Source: Gammaproteobacteria bacterium
Lineage (GTDB): Bacteria; Pseudomonadota; Gammaproteobacteria; Steroidobacterales; JABDKV01
Assembly: GCA_029862285.1 (NCBI GenBank)
Contig: JAOTXR010000166.1
Span: 1 to 5,686 of the forward strand
DNA: 5,686 nucleotides
Direction of reading: 5' to 3'
A program made the position numbers and the translations under genes. The notes under the pieces are model-generated. The model worked only from the letters and a program-made list of their open reading frames with translations, did no database searches and was not told the DNA's origin. Each line of letters starts with the position of its first letter. The stretch's first letter is position 1. Positions 1-5,686 of this stretch are shown one piece after another.

Positions 1-993
1 GATGGTGGATTCCGGCATGTCATCAGGGATCTGGTTTCGCTGGAAGCGATCGATGAATGCCTGCTGTGCACGTTCGCCTGCACCCTCGCCATGGAAACGA
101 CTGACAATTTCGCGCGCCAGGGAAAACTTGATGTCGCGCGGATTGACGCCGGAATCGACGTCTTTGCGATAGCCGGCGATTGTCTCCTCCGATTGAAAAC
201 TCAGCAGCTCGAAATAGCGCCACATCAGTTCATCCGAGACAGACATCAGCTTGCCAAACATCTCGCCAGGCGGCTCATCGATTCCGATGTAGTTACCGAG
301 CGACTTGGACATTTTTTGGGTGCCATCGAGCCCCTCGAGCAATGGCATCGTCAGGACTATCTGCGGCGGCTGGCCGTACGCCTGCTGCAGCTGACGACCG
401 ACCAGCAGGTTGAATTTCTGATCGGTTCCACCCAGTTCCACGTCCGCCTGCAGGGCCACCGAATCGTATCCTTGCACCAACGGGTAAAGAAACTCGTGGA
501 CCGCAATCGCCTGGCCAGACTTATAACGTTTGGCAAAATCATCGCGTTCCAGCATGCGCGCCACCGTGTGTTTGGCGGCCAGTTCTATCAAACCCGCCGC
601 CCGCATTTCTGCCATCCAGCTCGAGTTAAATTCGATCAGCGTCCGATCGGGATCAAGTATCTTGAAAATCTGCTTTTCATAAGTATGCGCGTTTTCGATC
701 ACCTGCTCGCGCGTCAACGGCGGCCGTGTTGCACTTTTTCCAGAAGGATCGCCGATCATCCCGGTGAAATCGCCGATCAGGAATATTACTTCGTGACCAA
801 GTTGTTGAAACTGGGCCAGCTTGTTAATCAGCACGGTATGACCGAGATGCAGATCAGGTGCGGTCGGATCGAAACCGGCTTTGATCCGCAGCGGGCGACC
901 GGCCGCGAGCCTGTCGCGCAACTCGCTCTCGACCAGAATCTCGTCGGCACCACGCCGGATAAGCTGCAGTTGTTTTTCGGGCTTTTCTGCCAT
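1..993 (-). CDS. tyrS: Tyrosyl-tRNA synthetase, type 2 (TyrZ-like), 5' part; runs off the left edge
   Basis: Cytoplasmic class I aminoacyl-tRNA synthetase that activates tyrosine with ATP and charges tRNA-Tyr. Translating the minus strand from the ATG at 993-991 gives 331 uninterrupted codons to the window edge. The class I HIGH signature appears as HLGH at residues 49-52, inside [12 protein letters not shown]. The second ATP-binding signature is KMSKS at residues 227-231, after [14 protein letters not shown] form, rather than the KFGKT seen in E. coli TyrS, points to the type-2 subfamily (Pseudomonas TyrZ, Bacillus TyrZ). The tyrosine-site region [12 protein letters not shown] and the following [15 protein letters not shown] are also typical. 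Family members are about 400 residues, so roughly 70 residues, including the C-terminal S4 RNA-binding domain, lie outside the window. The start begins [12 protein letters not shown], as expected, with only a weak purine-rich GAAAGAAA upstream. It is divergent from the M23 gene. Family assignment is very secure. Confidence 0.97.
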   Translation of the reverse strand, partial: MAEKPEKQLQLIRRGADEILVESELRDRLAAGRPLRIKAGFDPTAPDLHLGHTVLINKLAQFQQLGHEVIFLIGDFTGMIGDPSGKSATRPPLTREQVIENAHTYEKQIFKILDPDRTLIEFNSSWMAEMRAAGLIELAAKHTVARMLERDDFAKRYKSGQAIAVHEFLYPLVQGYDSVALQADVELGGTDQKFNLLVGRQLQQAYGQPPQIVLTMPLLEGLDGTQKMSKSLGNYIGIDEPPGEMFGKLMSVSDELMWRYFELLSFQSEETIAGYRKDVDSGVNPRDIKFSLAREIVSRFHGEGAGERAQQAFIDRFQRNQIPDDMPESTI

Positions 994-1020
994 GTGTTTC
1001 TTTCGACAAATCAAGCGCTA

Positions 1021-1037
1021 ACGTTGACCGTCAACGT
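1021..1037. promoter_or_regulatory. Perfect 17-bp palindrome, candidate operator
   Basis: ACGTTGACCGTCAACGT has two 8-base arms around a single central base, with no mismatch. It lies between the divergent tyrS and M23 starts, 28 bp upstream of the tyrS ATG. The one-base centre makes an RNA hairpin less natural than a protein-binding dyad, although a 6-bp stem with a 5-base loop is possible in RNA. Each arm contains TTGAC, so the site would overlap any -35 box used in either direction. The binding protein is unknown and the operator role is inferred from symmetry and position only. Confidence 0.45.
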
Positions 1038-1052
1038 AGCTGGCGGTAATGT
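1024..1052 (+). promoter_or_regulatory. Possible sigma-70 promoter for the M23-anmK unit
   Basis: TTGACC at 1024-1029 matches five of six bases of the -35 consensus. After a 17-base spacer comes TAATGT at 1047-1052, a poor -10 (three of six). Transcription would start near 1059, upstream of every candidate M23 start. The -35 box lies inside the palindrome, so binding there could block transcription. The weak -10 keeps confidence low. Confidence 0.25.
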
Positions 1053-1112
1053 AACACGCTCAAAACCTTCGGGAAGTGTGCGTGACCAGGGCCCCAAGTC
1101 GGATCAGACATG

Positions 1113-1118
1113 ATTATA
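1113..1118 (-). promoter_or_regulatory. Consensus TATAAT, possible -10 box for tyrS
   Basis: Read on the minus strand, the bases are exactly TATAAT. Transcription would begin around 1106 and give tyrS a leader of about 113 nt that includes the palindrome. No recognisable -35 lies 16-18 bases upstream (sequences such as CCCGGT), and no TG extension is present. It may therefore be a chance match, so this is a weak call. Confidence 0.25.
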
Positions 1119-1123
1119 AGGGT

Positions 1124-2479
1124 ATGCCCGAAGCGACCGGGCCGGCCCGCCGACGCCCTCACCCCGTCAAATGGCTGGTCATCGCTGCCCTGGCGTCGGC
1201 CGCGGCGGTAACTTTGTTTCTGACGCTGTTCCACGATGCCGGTAGCACCATAACGACCGAGGCACCAAAGATCGCCGGTACCATTGTCAGCAGGGATCTG
1301 GCCCTGCCAGTACCGATCGCGGTACCGGCCGAAGCAGCACCGGCGATAGTCTCCGAACCAGTATCAAAGCGAATTGATTTCGAGATTGCCAGCGGCGACA
1401 CGCTGCACCAGCTGTTTGCCGCCAGCAAACTCAACCGCTCGCATCTCGCGCAAATCCTGCAGCTCGACCAGGCGCGTACCCATTTGCAGCTGCTGCGCCC
1501 CGGCGATCGCCTGTCAGTCGTTCATGACGACGGCGATATCGTTCACCTGCAACGCGTACTCGACGAAGAGCGCACAATGGAGGTTACCCGCAACGGTGAT
1601 GGCTTCGACCTGAAGGTCACAACCAACCCGGTGGAGGTTCGTACTGCCCACGCGCATGGGGTTATTGATTCGTCGTTGTACCTTGCGGCACAGGAAGCCG
1701 GGATTTCAGACACCTTGATAATGAACCTTGCCGGTATCTTTGCCTGGGATGTCGATTTTGTGCTCGATATCCGAACTGGTGACAGATTTACGATGATCTA
1801 CGAGGAAATCTGGCAGGATGGCGAGAAGCTCCGTGACGGCGATATTCTGGCTGCCGAGTTCATCAACAGTGGCAAGACATTTCGTGCGATTCGATTCGAA
1901 AACCCGGAAAAGGAAGTTGGTTATTTCACACCGGACGGTCTAAACGTAAAGAAGGCCTTCTTGCGCGCACCTATCGCAATCAATCCACGTGTTACATCGA
2001 GTTTCAATCCGCGACGCAAGCATCCGGTGCACAACAAAGTGCTGCCACACAAAGGCGTCGATTACAGCGCCCCAACCGGCACGGCGATCAAGGCCGCCGG
2101 CGATGGCAAGGTTATCTTCCGTGGCCGCAAAGGCGGTTATGGCAACACGATAATCCTGCAGCACGGCGGCAACATAACGACGCTGTACGCTCATCTTTCG
2201 AAATTTCACAGTCGGGCGCGATCCGGCAAACGGGTCAAACAAGGGCAGCTCATAGGTTACAGCGGCGCGACTGGCACGGTCACGGCTGCGCATTTGCATT
2301 ACGAATATCGAGTTGGCGGCGTACATCGCAACCCACGCACGGTAAGACTTCCGAAGGCACAGCCTATCGCCAAGAAGTACCGTAATCTCTACGTGAAAGC
2401 AGCAGCGCCATTATTGCAACAGTTGGAACTCGTCGAGCGAACGCTGCGCGTCGCAACCAGCCAGCCGGCACACCAGTAA
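1124..2479 (+). CDS. Membrane-anchored M23 peptidoglycan endopeptidase (MepM/YebA-like)
   Basis: Predicted zinc peptidase that cuts peptide cross-links of periplasmic murein, as MepM does during wall growth. Counting from the ATG at 1124 (451 aa), an Arg-rich start precedes one hydrophobic segment at about residues 15-36, giving an N-in membrane anchor. Next comes a LysM/OapA-like stretch beginning SGDTL (90-94) and containing LRPGDRLSV, then a linking domain. The C-terminal M23 domain holds the zinc ligands: HKGVD (His309, Asp313) and HLHYE (His390, His392), with YAHL at 355-358. All key residues are present, so activity is expected. In-frame GTG codons at 1082 and 1076 are alternative starts: GGGAAG at 1071-1076 is well spaced for 1082, whereas AAGGG at 1118-1122 almost touches the ATG at 1124. 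I keep the ATG because it leaves a short cytoplasmic tail. The stop codon abuts anmK. The family is certain; exact bond specificity is inferred. Confidence 0.93.
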   Translation: MPEATGPARRRPHPVKWLVIAALASAAAVTLFLTLFHDAGSTITTEAPKIAGTIVSRDLALPVPIAVPAEAAPAIVSEPVSKRIDFEIASGDTLHQLFAASKLNRSHLAQILQLDQARTHLQLLRPGDRLSVVHDDGDIVHLQRVLDEERTMEVTRNGDGFDLKVTTNPVEVRTAHAHGVIDSSLYLAAQEAGISDTLIMNLAGIFAWDVDFVLDIRTGDRFTMIYEEIWQDGEKLRDGDILAAEFINSGKTFRAIRFENPEKEVGYFTPDGLNVKKAFLRAPIAINPRVTSSFNPRRKHPVHNKVLPHKGVDYSAPTGTAIKAAGDGKVIFRGRKGGYGNTIILQHGGNITTLYAHLSKFHSRARSGKRVKQGQLIGYSGATGTVTAAHLHYEYRVGGVHRNPRTVRLPKAQPIAKKYRNLYVKAAAPLLQQLELVERTLRVATSQPAHQ

Positions 2480-3598
2480 GTGAACCGGCCCACCCCTCGC
2501 TACATCGGCCTGATGTCGGGCACCAGCATGGACGGAGTGGATGCGGGTCTGTTGCTCGCCAGCAGCGACTTTGTCCTCGAGCGCGGAATCACTTATCCGT
2601 TGCCACGCGAGCTGCACGGACGCCTGCTGCGACTGGTAGAACACCCGACGCACGTATCACTCGACGAAATCGGTCAACTCGACACTGCTCTGGGTATTTG
2701 TTTTTCCGCTGCGGTCGCTGAGCTGCTGCGTCAGTGTGATCTCAATGCCACCGATATCACAGCGATTGGCAGTCATGGCCAAACGATCCGCCATGGCCCG
2801 TCCGCAGCCTATCCGTATTCAATGCAAGTCGCCGATGCCAATGTCATCGCAGCAAAAACCGGCATTACGACAGTGGCTGATTTCAGACGCCGCGATATCG
2901 CGCTGGGCGGCCACGGCGCGCCGCTGGCGCCGGCGTTTCACCAGGCCATCTTTTCTCATCCCGAAGAGGAACGGGTGGTCGTCAACATCGGGGGCATGAG
3001 TAATATCACTGCATTGCATGCCGATGGCACGGTGTCGGGTCATGACACCGGGCCGGGCAATGTGCTTATGGACGCCTGGGCGCAACAACATCACAACCAG
3101 CCATTCGACGATAAGGGCAAGTGGGCACGCCAGGCTGTGATAAGCAGAGAACTGTTGCAGCTGCTGAAGTCCGAAGAGTTTTTTGGCCGGCCGCCACCAA
3201 AGAGCACCGGACGGGAACTATTCAATTTGTCATGGCTGACCGGGCACTTGCTGTCTATGGACGCGGCTCCCGATCCTGCCGATGTGCAGACTACGCTGTG
3301 CGAGCTAACGGCAAGCAGTATTGCTGAGTCCATTCATGACTACGCTCCGGGGGCCACGCGTTGCCTTGTTTGTGGCGGTGGTGCCCGAAATGATTTTCTG
3401 ATGGAACGACTCGCGGCCCTGCTTCCCCAATGCGTTGTTGAAAGCAGCGAACAGCATGGTATCGCACCGGAATGGGTCGAAGCTGCAGCTTTTGCGTGGC
3501 TGGCAATGCAAACACTAACCGGTCGCGCGGGCAACGTGCCGGACGTTACCGGCGCCTCAAAACAGGCGATCCTCGGAGCAATCTATAGCGCCGGTTAA
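2480..3598 (+). CDS. anmK: Anhydro-N-acetylmuramic acid kinase
   Basis: Cytoplasmic enzyme of peptidoglycan recycling. It opens the 1,6-anhydro ring of anhydro-MurNAc and phosphorylates it with ATP to MurNAc-6-phosphate. The 372-residue product matches the family length (E. coli about 369). It belongs to the ASKHA sugar-kinase fold. Visible motifs are GLMSGTSMDGVD near the N-terminus (10-21, phosphate loop), GSHGQTIRHGP (97-107), NIGGMSNIT (169-177), GHDTGPGN (187-194) and a late glycine-rich VCGGGARND (297-305). Asp189 in GHDTGPGN corresponds to the catalytic base described for Pseudomonas AnmK. The start is GTG at 2480, immediately after the TAA of the M23 gene. It leaves MNRPTPRYIG before the first motif, as in homologues, so the next ATG, inside that motif, would be too late. 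No good Shine-Dalgarno is visible, so translational coupling to the upstream gene is likely. The product would process turnover fragments released when murein is degraded. No key residue is missing. Confidence 0.96.
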   Translation: MNRPTPRYIGLMSGTSMDGVDAGLLLASSDFVLERGITYPLPRELHGRLLRLVEHPTHVSLDEIGQLDTALGICFSAAVAELLRQCDLNATDITAIGSHGQTIRHGPSAAYPYSMQVADANVIAAKTGITTVADFRRRDIALGGHGAPLAPAFHQAIFSHPEEERVVVNIGGMSNITALHADGTVSGHDTGPGNVLMDAWAQQHHNQPFDDKGKWARQAVISRELLQLLKSEEFFGRPPPKSTGRELFNLSWLTGHLLSMDAAPDPADVQTTLCELTASSIAESIHDYAPGATRCLVCGGGARNDFLMERLAALLPQCVVESSEQHGIAPEWVEAAAFAWLAMQTLTGRAGNVPDVTGASKQAILGAIYSAG

Positions 3599-3625
3599 GA
3601 AAGTCGCGACGAAGGTCAGTCTTCG
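3599..3625. other. Convergent anmK/ppx junction with a small hairpin
   Basis: Only 17 bp separate the anmK stop (3596-3598) from the ppx stop (3616-3618 on the minus strand). CGAAG at 3610-3614 can pair with CTTCG at 3621-3625 around a 6-base loop, and this overlaps the ppx C-terminus. The 5-bp stem is short and no U-tract follows on either strand, so I do not call it a terminator. The two transcripts probably overlap at their 3' ends. Confidence 0.4.
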
Positions 3626-5121
3626 ATAACTTCGAGTTTGTATGAAATAGCATCGAGAAGATTCACCTCGTTGTCCAGATCGGCGTGGGTCAGCGGGTGT
3701 GCCGCGAGCCACTCACCGGGCAAGTACATTTTGAGTCGACGCTTGCCTGCGACCAGCCGCACTGGCGTCGATACAGTCGGGCTTCTGCCCCGGTGCAGGA
3801 GTACCGCAAGACGCATCAGCACCGCCAGTTGTGGCAAGCAACGAGTCCAGGGCTTGGGCAATGTCTGAAAAGTAAGCGGGCGAACCTTGCGCCGATGGGT
3901 CAATACCAGAATTGCGAGCAGCGTCTTCTCCCGGTTTGAGAATCCCGCTACATCGGAGTGTTCCAGCAGATAGGCGCCGTGACGATGGTACTGCGAGTGA
4001 GCAATGCCAATTCCCACTTCGTGCAAGCGTGCAGCCCACACCAAAAGTTTGCGCACCAGCGGTTCATGCAACTGCCATTCATTTTCTACCTGATCCAGCA
4101 ATGCCAACGCTGTCTGCTCAACGCGTTGCGCCTGACCGGTATCCACGTGATAACGACGCTCCAGAGCCCGGACGCTACGATCCCTGGCATCCTCGTCAGA
4201 CATCCGGCCGAGCATGTCATAGATCAAGCCTTCACGAAGGGCGCCGCGTGCGACTCGCATCGATTCGATCTGCAGTTCTTCAAGTACCGTTTGCAGGATA
4301 ACAATGCCACCCGGAAAAACCGGTGCTCGCTCCACCGACAAGCCACAGAGATCGAGTTTATCGACATGACCGCTCTCAATCATGTGTTGCTCGAGCCGTT
4401 TCAGTGCTTTCTTTGTGATCTGTCCGTCGCTCAGGTTCTGCTCCAGCAAAACTGTACGCGCACCGCGAATCGTGCCTGACGTACCGATGGCCTCATCCCA
4501 ACCGATCGACTGTAACGGCGAATGTATCGGTTCCAGTTCCACGGCCGCGGCCAGTCTGGCGCGCTGCCAGCGTTTTGCCGTTATCTTTCCGCCCGGAAAA
4601 AATCGCTCGGTCATACTCACGCAGCCCATATAAAGACTGAACAGTTCGTGCGTATCGAAGCCACTGCCGAGGATCAATTCGGTACTGCCACCCCCAATAT
4701 CGACTACCAGTCTCTTGCCATCCAGTTCCGGCAGCGTGTGTGCGGCACCAAGATAAACCAGGCGTGCCTCTTCACGACCGGAAACGACTTCAATCGGATG
4801 ACCGAGGGCAAGTTCGGCAGCCTCCAGAAACTCTTCGGAGTTTTTGGCCTTGCGCAATGCATTGGTCCCAACAGCCCGGACGTTTGCCGCGTGCATGTCA
4901 CGCAACCGCTGACCAAAACGCTGCAGACTCTCGAGCCCCCGTTCTGACGCCTTATTGGAAATCTTGCCACGCTCGTTCAGGCCTGCAGCCAATCGCACCA
5001 TTTCACGCAGGCGGTCTATCACCTGCAGTTGCCCGTGATCGTAGCGAACCACGAGCATATGAAAACTGTTCGAGCCGAGGTCGACTGCTGCGAGTACCTG
5101 CCTCGGCAGGCCGTCTGTCAT
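3616..5121 (-). CDS. ppx: Exopolyphosphatase / guanosine pentaphosphate phosphatase (Ppx/GppA family)
   Basis: Cytoplasmic phosphatase that removes terminal phosphate from polyphosphate, from pppGpp, or from both. The 501-residue product matches the length of long proteobacterial Ppx/GppA proteins. Its N-terminal half is an ASKHA fold: AAVDLGSNSFHM (11-22) is phosphate loop 1, SGREEARLVY (114-123) carries the candidate catalytic Glu117/Glu118, and VVDIGGGSTELI (139-150) is phosphate loop 2. GTSGTIRGA (213-221) follows. The C-terminal half is the HD-like helical domain, with LHEVGIGIAHSQYHRHGAYLL around 366-386 and LTHRRK near 408. All expected motifs are intact. The ATG at 5121-5119 places loop 1 normally. 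No Shine-Dalgarno is visible in the twelve bases before it, and a hairpin lies just upstream. It follows erpA on the same strand by 33 bp and converges on anmK. Ppx and GppA cannot be told apart from sequence alone, so the symbol is provisional. Confidence 0.92.
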   Translation of the reverse strand: MTDGLPRQVLAAVDLGSNSFHMLVVRYDHGQLQVIDRLREMVRLAAGLNERGKISNKASERGLESLQRFGQRLRDMHAANVRAVGTNALRKAKNSEEFLEAAELALGHPIEVVSGREEARLVYLGAAHTLPELDGKRLVVDIGGGSTELILGSGFDTHELFSLYMGCVSMTERFFPGGKITAKRWQRARLAAAVELEPIHSPLQSIGWDEAIGTSGTIRGARTVLLEQNLSDGQITKKALKRLEQHMIESGHVDKLDLCGLSVERAPVFPGGIVILQTVLEELQIESMRVARGALREGLIYDMLGRMSDEDARDRSVRALERRYHVDTGQAQRVEQTALALLDQVENEWQLHEPLVRKLLVWAARLHEVGIGIAHSQYHRHGAYLLEHSDVAGFSNREKTLLAILVLTHRRKVRPLTFQTLPKPWTRCLPQLAVLMRLAVLLHRGRSPTVSTPVRLVAGKRRLKMYLPGEWLAAHPLTHADLDNEVNLLDAISYKLEVIED

Positions 5122-5131
5122 TAGCCGATAT

Positions 5132-5152
5132 CGGGAGCGCGCCTCGCTCCCG
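5132..5152 (-). other. Hairpin between erpA and ppx
   Basis: CGGGAGCG (5132-5139) and CGCTCCCG (5145-5152) form a perfect 8-bp GC-rich stem with a 5-base loop, only 2 bp past the erpA stop codon. Read in the direction of transcription (minus), the sequence after the stem is ATATCGGCTA and then the ppx ATG. It lacks a U-tract, so it is not a standard intrinsic terminator. It could protect the 3' end of the bactofilin-erpA message after processing, or lower ppx expression relative to erpA. The structure is seen directly and its role is inferred. Confidence 0.6.
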
Positions 5153-5154
5153 GA

Positions 5155-5502
5155 TCAGACTGAGAAGGAAGATCCACAACCGCAGGTCGTGGTGGCATTG
5201 GGATTGCGAATGATGAATTGGGCGCCCTCGAGATCTTCTTTGTAGTCGATCTCGGCACCCGTCAGGTACTGGATACTCATGGGGTCTACCAGCAAGGTGA
5301 CCCCTTCCTTTTCTATCCGGGCATCACCATCCTCAATGTTTTCATCGAAGGTGAAACCGTACTGGAACCCGGAACAGCCACCACCGGAAATAAAAACACG
5401 CAGCTTTAGTGCTGCGTTGCCTTCTTCGGCGATCAGCTGACCGACTTTGCGTGCCGCTGCGTCGGTAAAGACCAGCGGGTTTTGTGCAACTGAAGCGTTC
5501 AC
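5155..5502 (-). CDS. erpA: A-type iron-sulfur cluster carrier ErpA
   Basis: Small cytoplasmic carrier that receives Fe-S clusters from the assembly scaffold and passes them to apo-proteins. In E. coli it is essential for maturing the isoprenoid enzymes IspG and IspH. The 115-residue product reads almost collinearly with E. coli ErpA (about 114 aa). It has [11 protein letters not shown] near the start, [14 protein letters not shown] with Cys43, the [16 protein letters not shown] stretch, and the C-terminal [16 protein letters not shown] with Cys107 and Cys109. These three cysteines are the cluster ligands of the family. The ErpA-type segments separate it from IscA and SufA. The start is GTG at 5502-5500; no in-frame ATG fits. 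GGAAG at 5520-5516 lies 13 bases upstream, rather far, and inside the end of the bactofilin gene. The gap to that gene is 6 bp, so co-transcription and possibly coupled translation are likely. Confidence 0.97.
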   Translation of the reverse strand: MNASVAQNPLVFTDAAARKVGQLIAEEGNAALKLRVFISGGGCSGFQYGFTFDENIEDGDARIEKEGVTLLVDPMSIQYLTGAEIDYKEDLEGAQFIIRNPNATTTCGCGSSFSV

Positions 5503-5508
5503 GTTCGG

Positions 5509-5685
5509 CTATTTACTTCCGCCGACCTGAACCAGATCGTCAGATTTTGACGACATGTCGACCAGCGTCGGCTGACCCTTTGGCTGATGAATCAGTTTGC
5601 CGTTAATCTCGGCCCCGATTGCCATCTCGATCAGATTGTAAAAGACATTTCCGATCACACGTGCGGTCGCGCCGAGTTCGACACG
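5509..5685 (-). CDS. Bactofilin-family (polymer-forming cytoskeletal) protein, C-terminal 58 residues
   Basis: The minus strand from the right edge reads 58 codons to a TAG at 5511-5509. It begins RVELGATARVIGNVFYNLIE and continues with MAIGAEINGKLIHQ before a polar tail ending VQVGGSK. Alternating short hydrophobic and Gly turns, as in V-x-G-x-V and GAEINGKLIH, are the rung pattern of the bactofilin beta-helix. Bactofilins polymerise without nucleotide into filaments tied to the inner membrane or cell wall, and they often affect cell shape. Usual length is about 120-150 residues, so the N-terminal half or more lies beyond the window. The unstructured Lys/Ser/Asp-rich tail is common in the family. 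It ends 6 bp before erpA on the same strand, so it is probably the upstream gene of that operon. The call rests on a short fragment, although the rung pattern and the neighbourhood both support it. Confidence 0.82.
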   Translation of the reverse strand, partial: RVELGATARVIGNVFYNLIEMAIGAEINGKLIHQPKGQPTLVDMSSKSDDLVQVGGSK

Positions 5686-5686
5686 T

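Larger units (their letters stand above)
994..1123. other. Divergent intergenic region between tyrS and the M23 peptidase gene
   Basis: About 130 bp separate the two divergent start codons. It must hold the control signals of both genes unless the M23 gene starts upstream at 1082 or 1076. It contains a perfect palindrome at 1021-1037, a TTGACC box inside that palindrome, and a consensus TATAAT on the minus strand at 1118-1113. I see no small ORF of merit, no RNA gene and no intrinsic terminator here. Confidence 0.7.

Noticed and set aside
91..1113. Long open frame of 340 codons on the plus strand opposite tyrS
   Set aside because: The minus strand encodes an unmistakable TyrS with both catalytic signatures. 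The plus-strand product resembles no family and is a shadow of GC-rich codon use.
1115..1120. TATAAG on the plus strand as a -10 box for the M23 gene
   Set aside because: Transcription would begin downstream of the ATG at 1124 and no TTGACA-like box sits at the right distance.
1940..2326. Minus-strand open frame of 128 codons inside the M23 gene
   Set aside because: It is antisense to the catalytic M23 domain, where the plus-strand zinc motifs are intact. Its translation shows no domain.
3958..4479. Plus-strand open frame of 173 codons opposite ppx
   Set aside because: It lies wholly inside the well-supported Ppx/GppA gene, has no recognisable domain or ribosome site, and reads as an antisense shadow.
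4586..4600. Inverted repeat TTTCCG-CC-CGGAAA with adjacent A/T run
   Set aside because: It lies mid-gene in ppx, encoding FFPGGK. The T-run on the coding strand precedes the stem rather than following it, so it cannot act as a terminator for that transcript.
4522..5213. Plus-strand open frames opposite the ppx N-terminal half and the ppx-erpA junction
   Set aside because: They overlap conserved Ppx phosphate-loop codons, and their translations are compositionally biased with no family features.

Overview
The window is a chromosomal housekeeping region, almost certainly from a gammaproteobacterium. An A-type Fe-S carrier of the ErpA kind, anhydro-N-acetylmuramate kinase (AnmK), a MepM-like M23 peptidase and a type-2 tyrosyl-tRNA synthetase sit side by side. 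From memory this arrangement resembles the Pseudomonas erpA-anmK-M23-tyrZ neighbourhood. The proteins read well against gammaproteobacterial families, but the genus cannot be named from the sequence alone. Base composition looks even and moderately GC-rich, with no sign of mobile DNA, phage genes, CRISPR, tRNA or rRNA.

Layout from left to right. Positions 1-993 (minus) hold the first 331 codons of tyrS, which runs off the left edge. Positions 994-1123 are a divergent intergenic region with a perfect 17-bp palindrome and possible promoter elements. Positions 1124-2479 (plus) encode a membrane-anchored M23 peptidoglycan endopeptidase. Positions 2480-3598 (plus) encode AnmK, whose GTG start directly follows the peptidase stop codon. 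Positions 3616-5121 (minus) encode a Ppx/GppA phosphatase, convergent with anmK across 17 bp. Positions 5155-5502 (minus) encode ErpA. Positions 5509-5685 (minus) are the last 58 codons of a bactofilin-like gene entering from the right edge.

The transcription units are inferred from spacing. One is the rightward M23-anmK pair. Another is leftward: bactofilin, erpA, then ppx, with a 6-bp gap followed by a 33-bp gap that holds a strong hairpin. The third is leftward tyrS. Functionally, M23 (wall cleavage), AnmK (recycling of anhydro-MurNAc) and bactofilin (wall-linked scaffold) share a cell-wall theme. ErpA (Fe-S delivery), Ppx/GppA (polyphosphate or pppGpp hydrolysis) and TyrS are general housekeeping.

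I found no convincing previously undescribed system. The points most worth checking are the palindrome between the divergent genes, the ppx gene placed between erpA and anmK behind a hairpin and without a visible Shine-Dalgarno, and the zero-gap M23-anmK junction.
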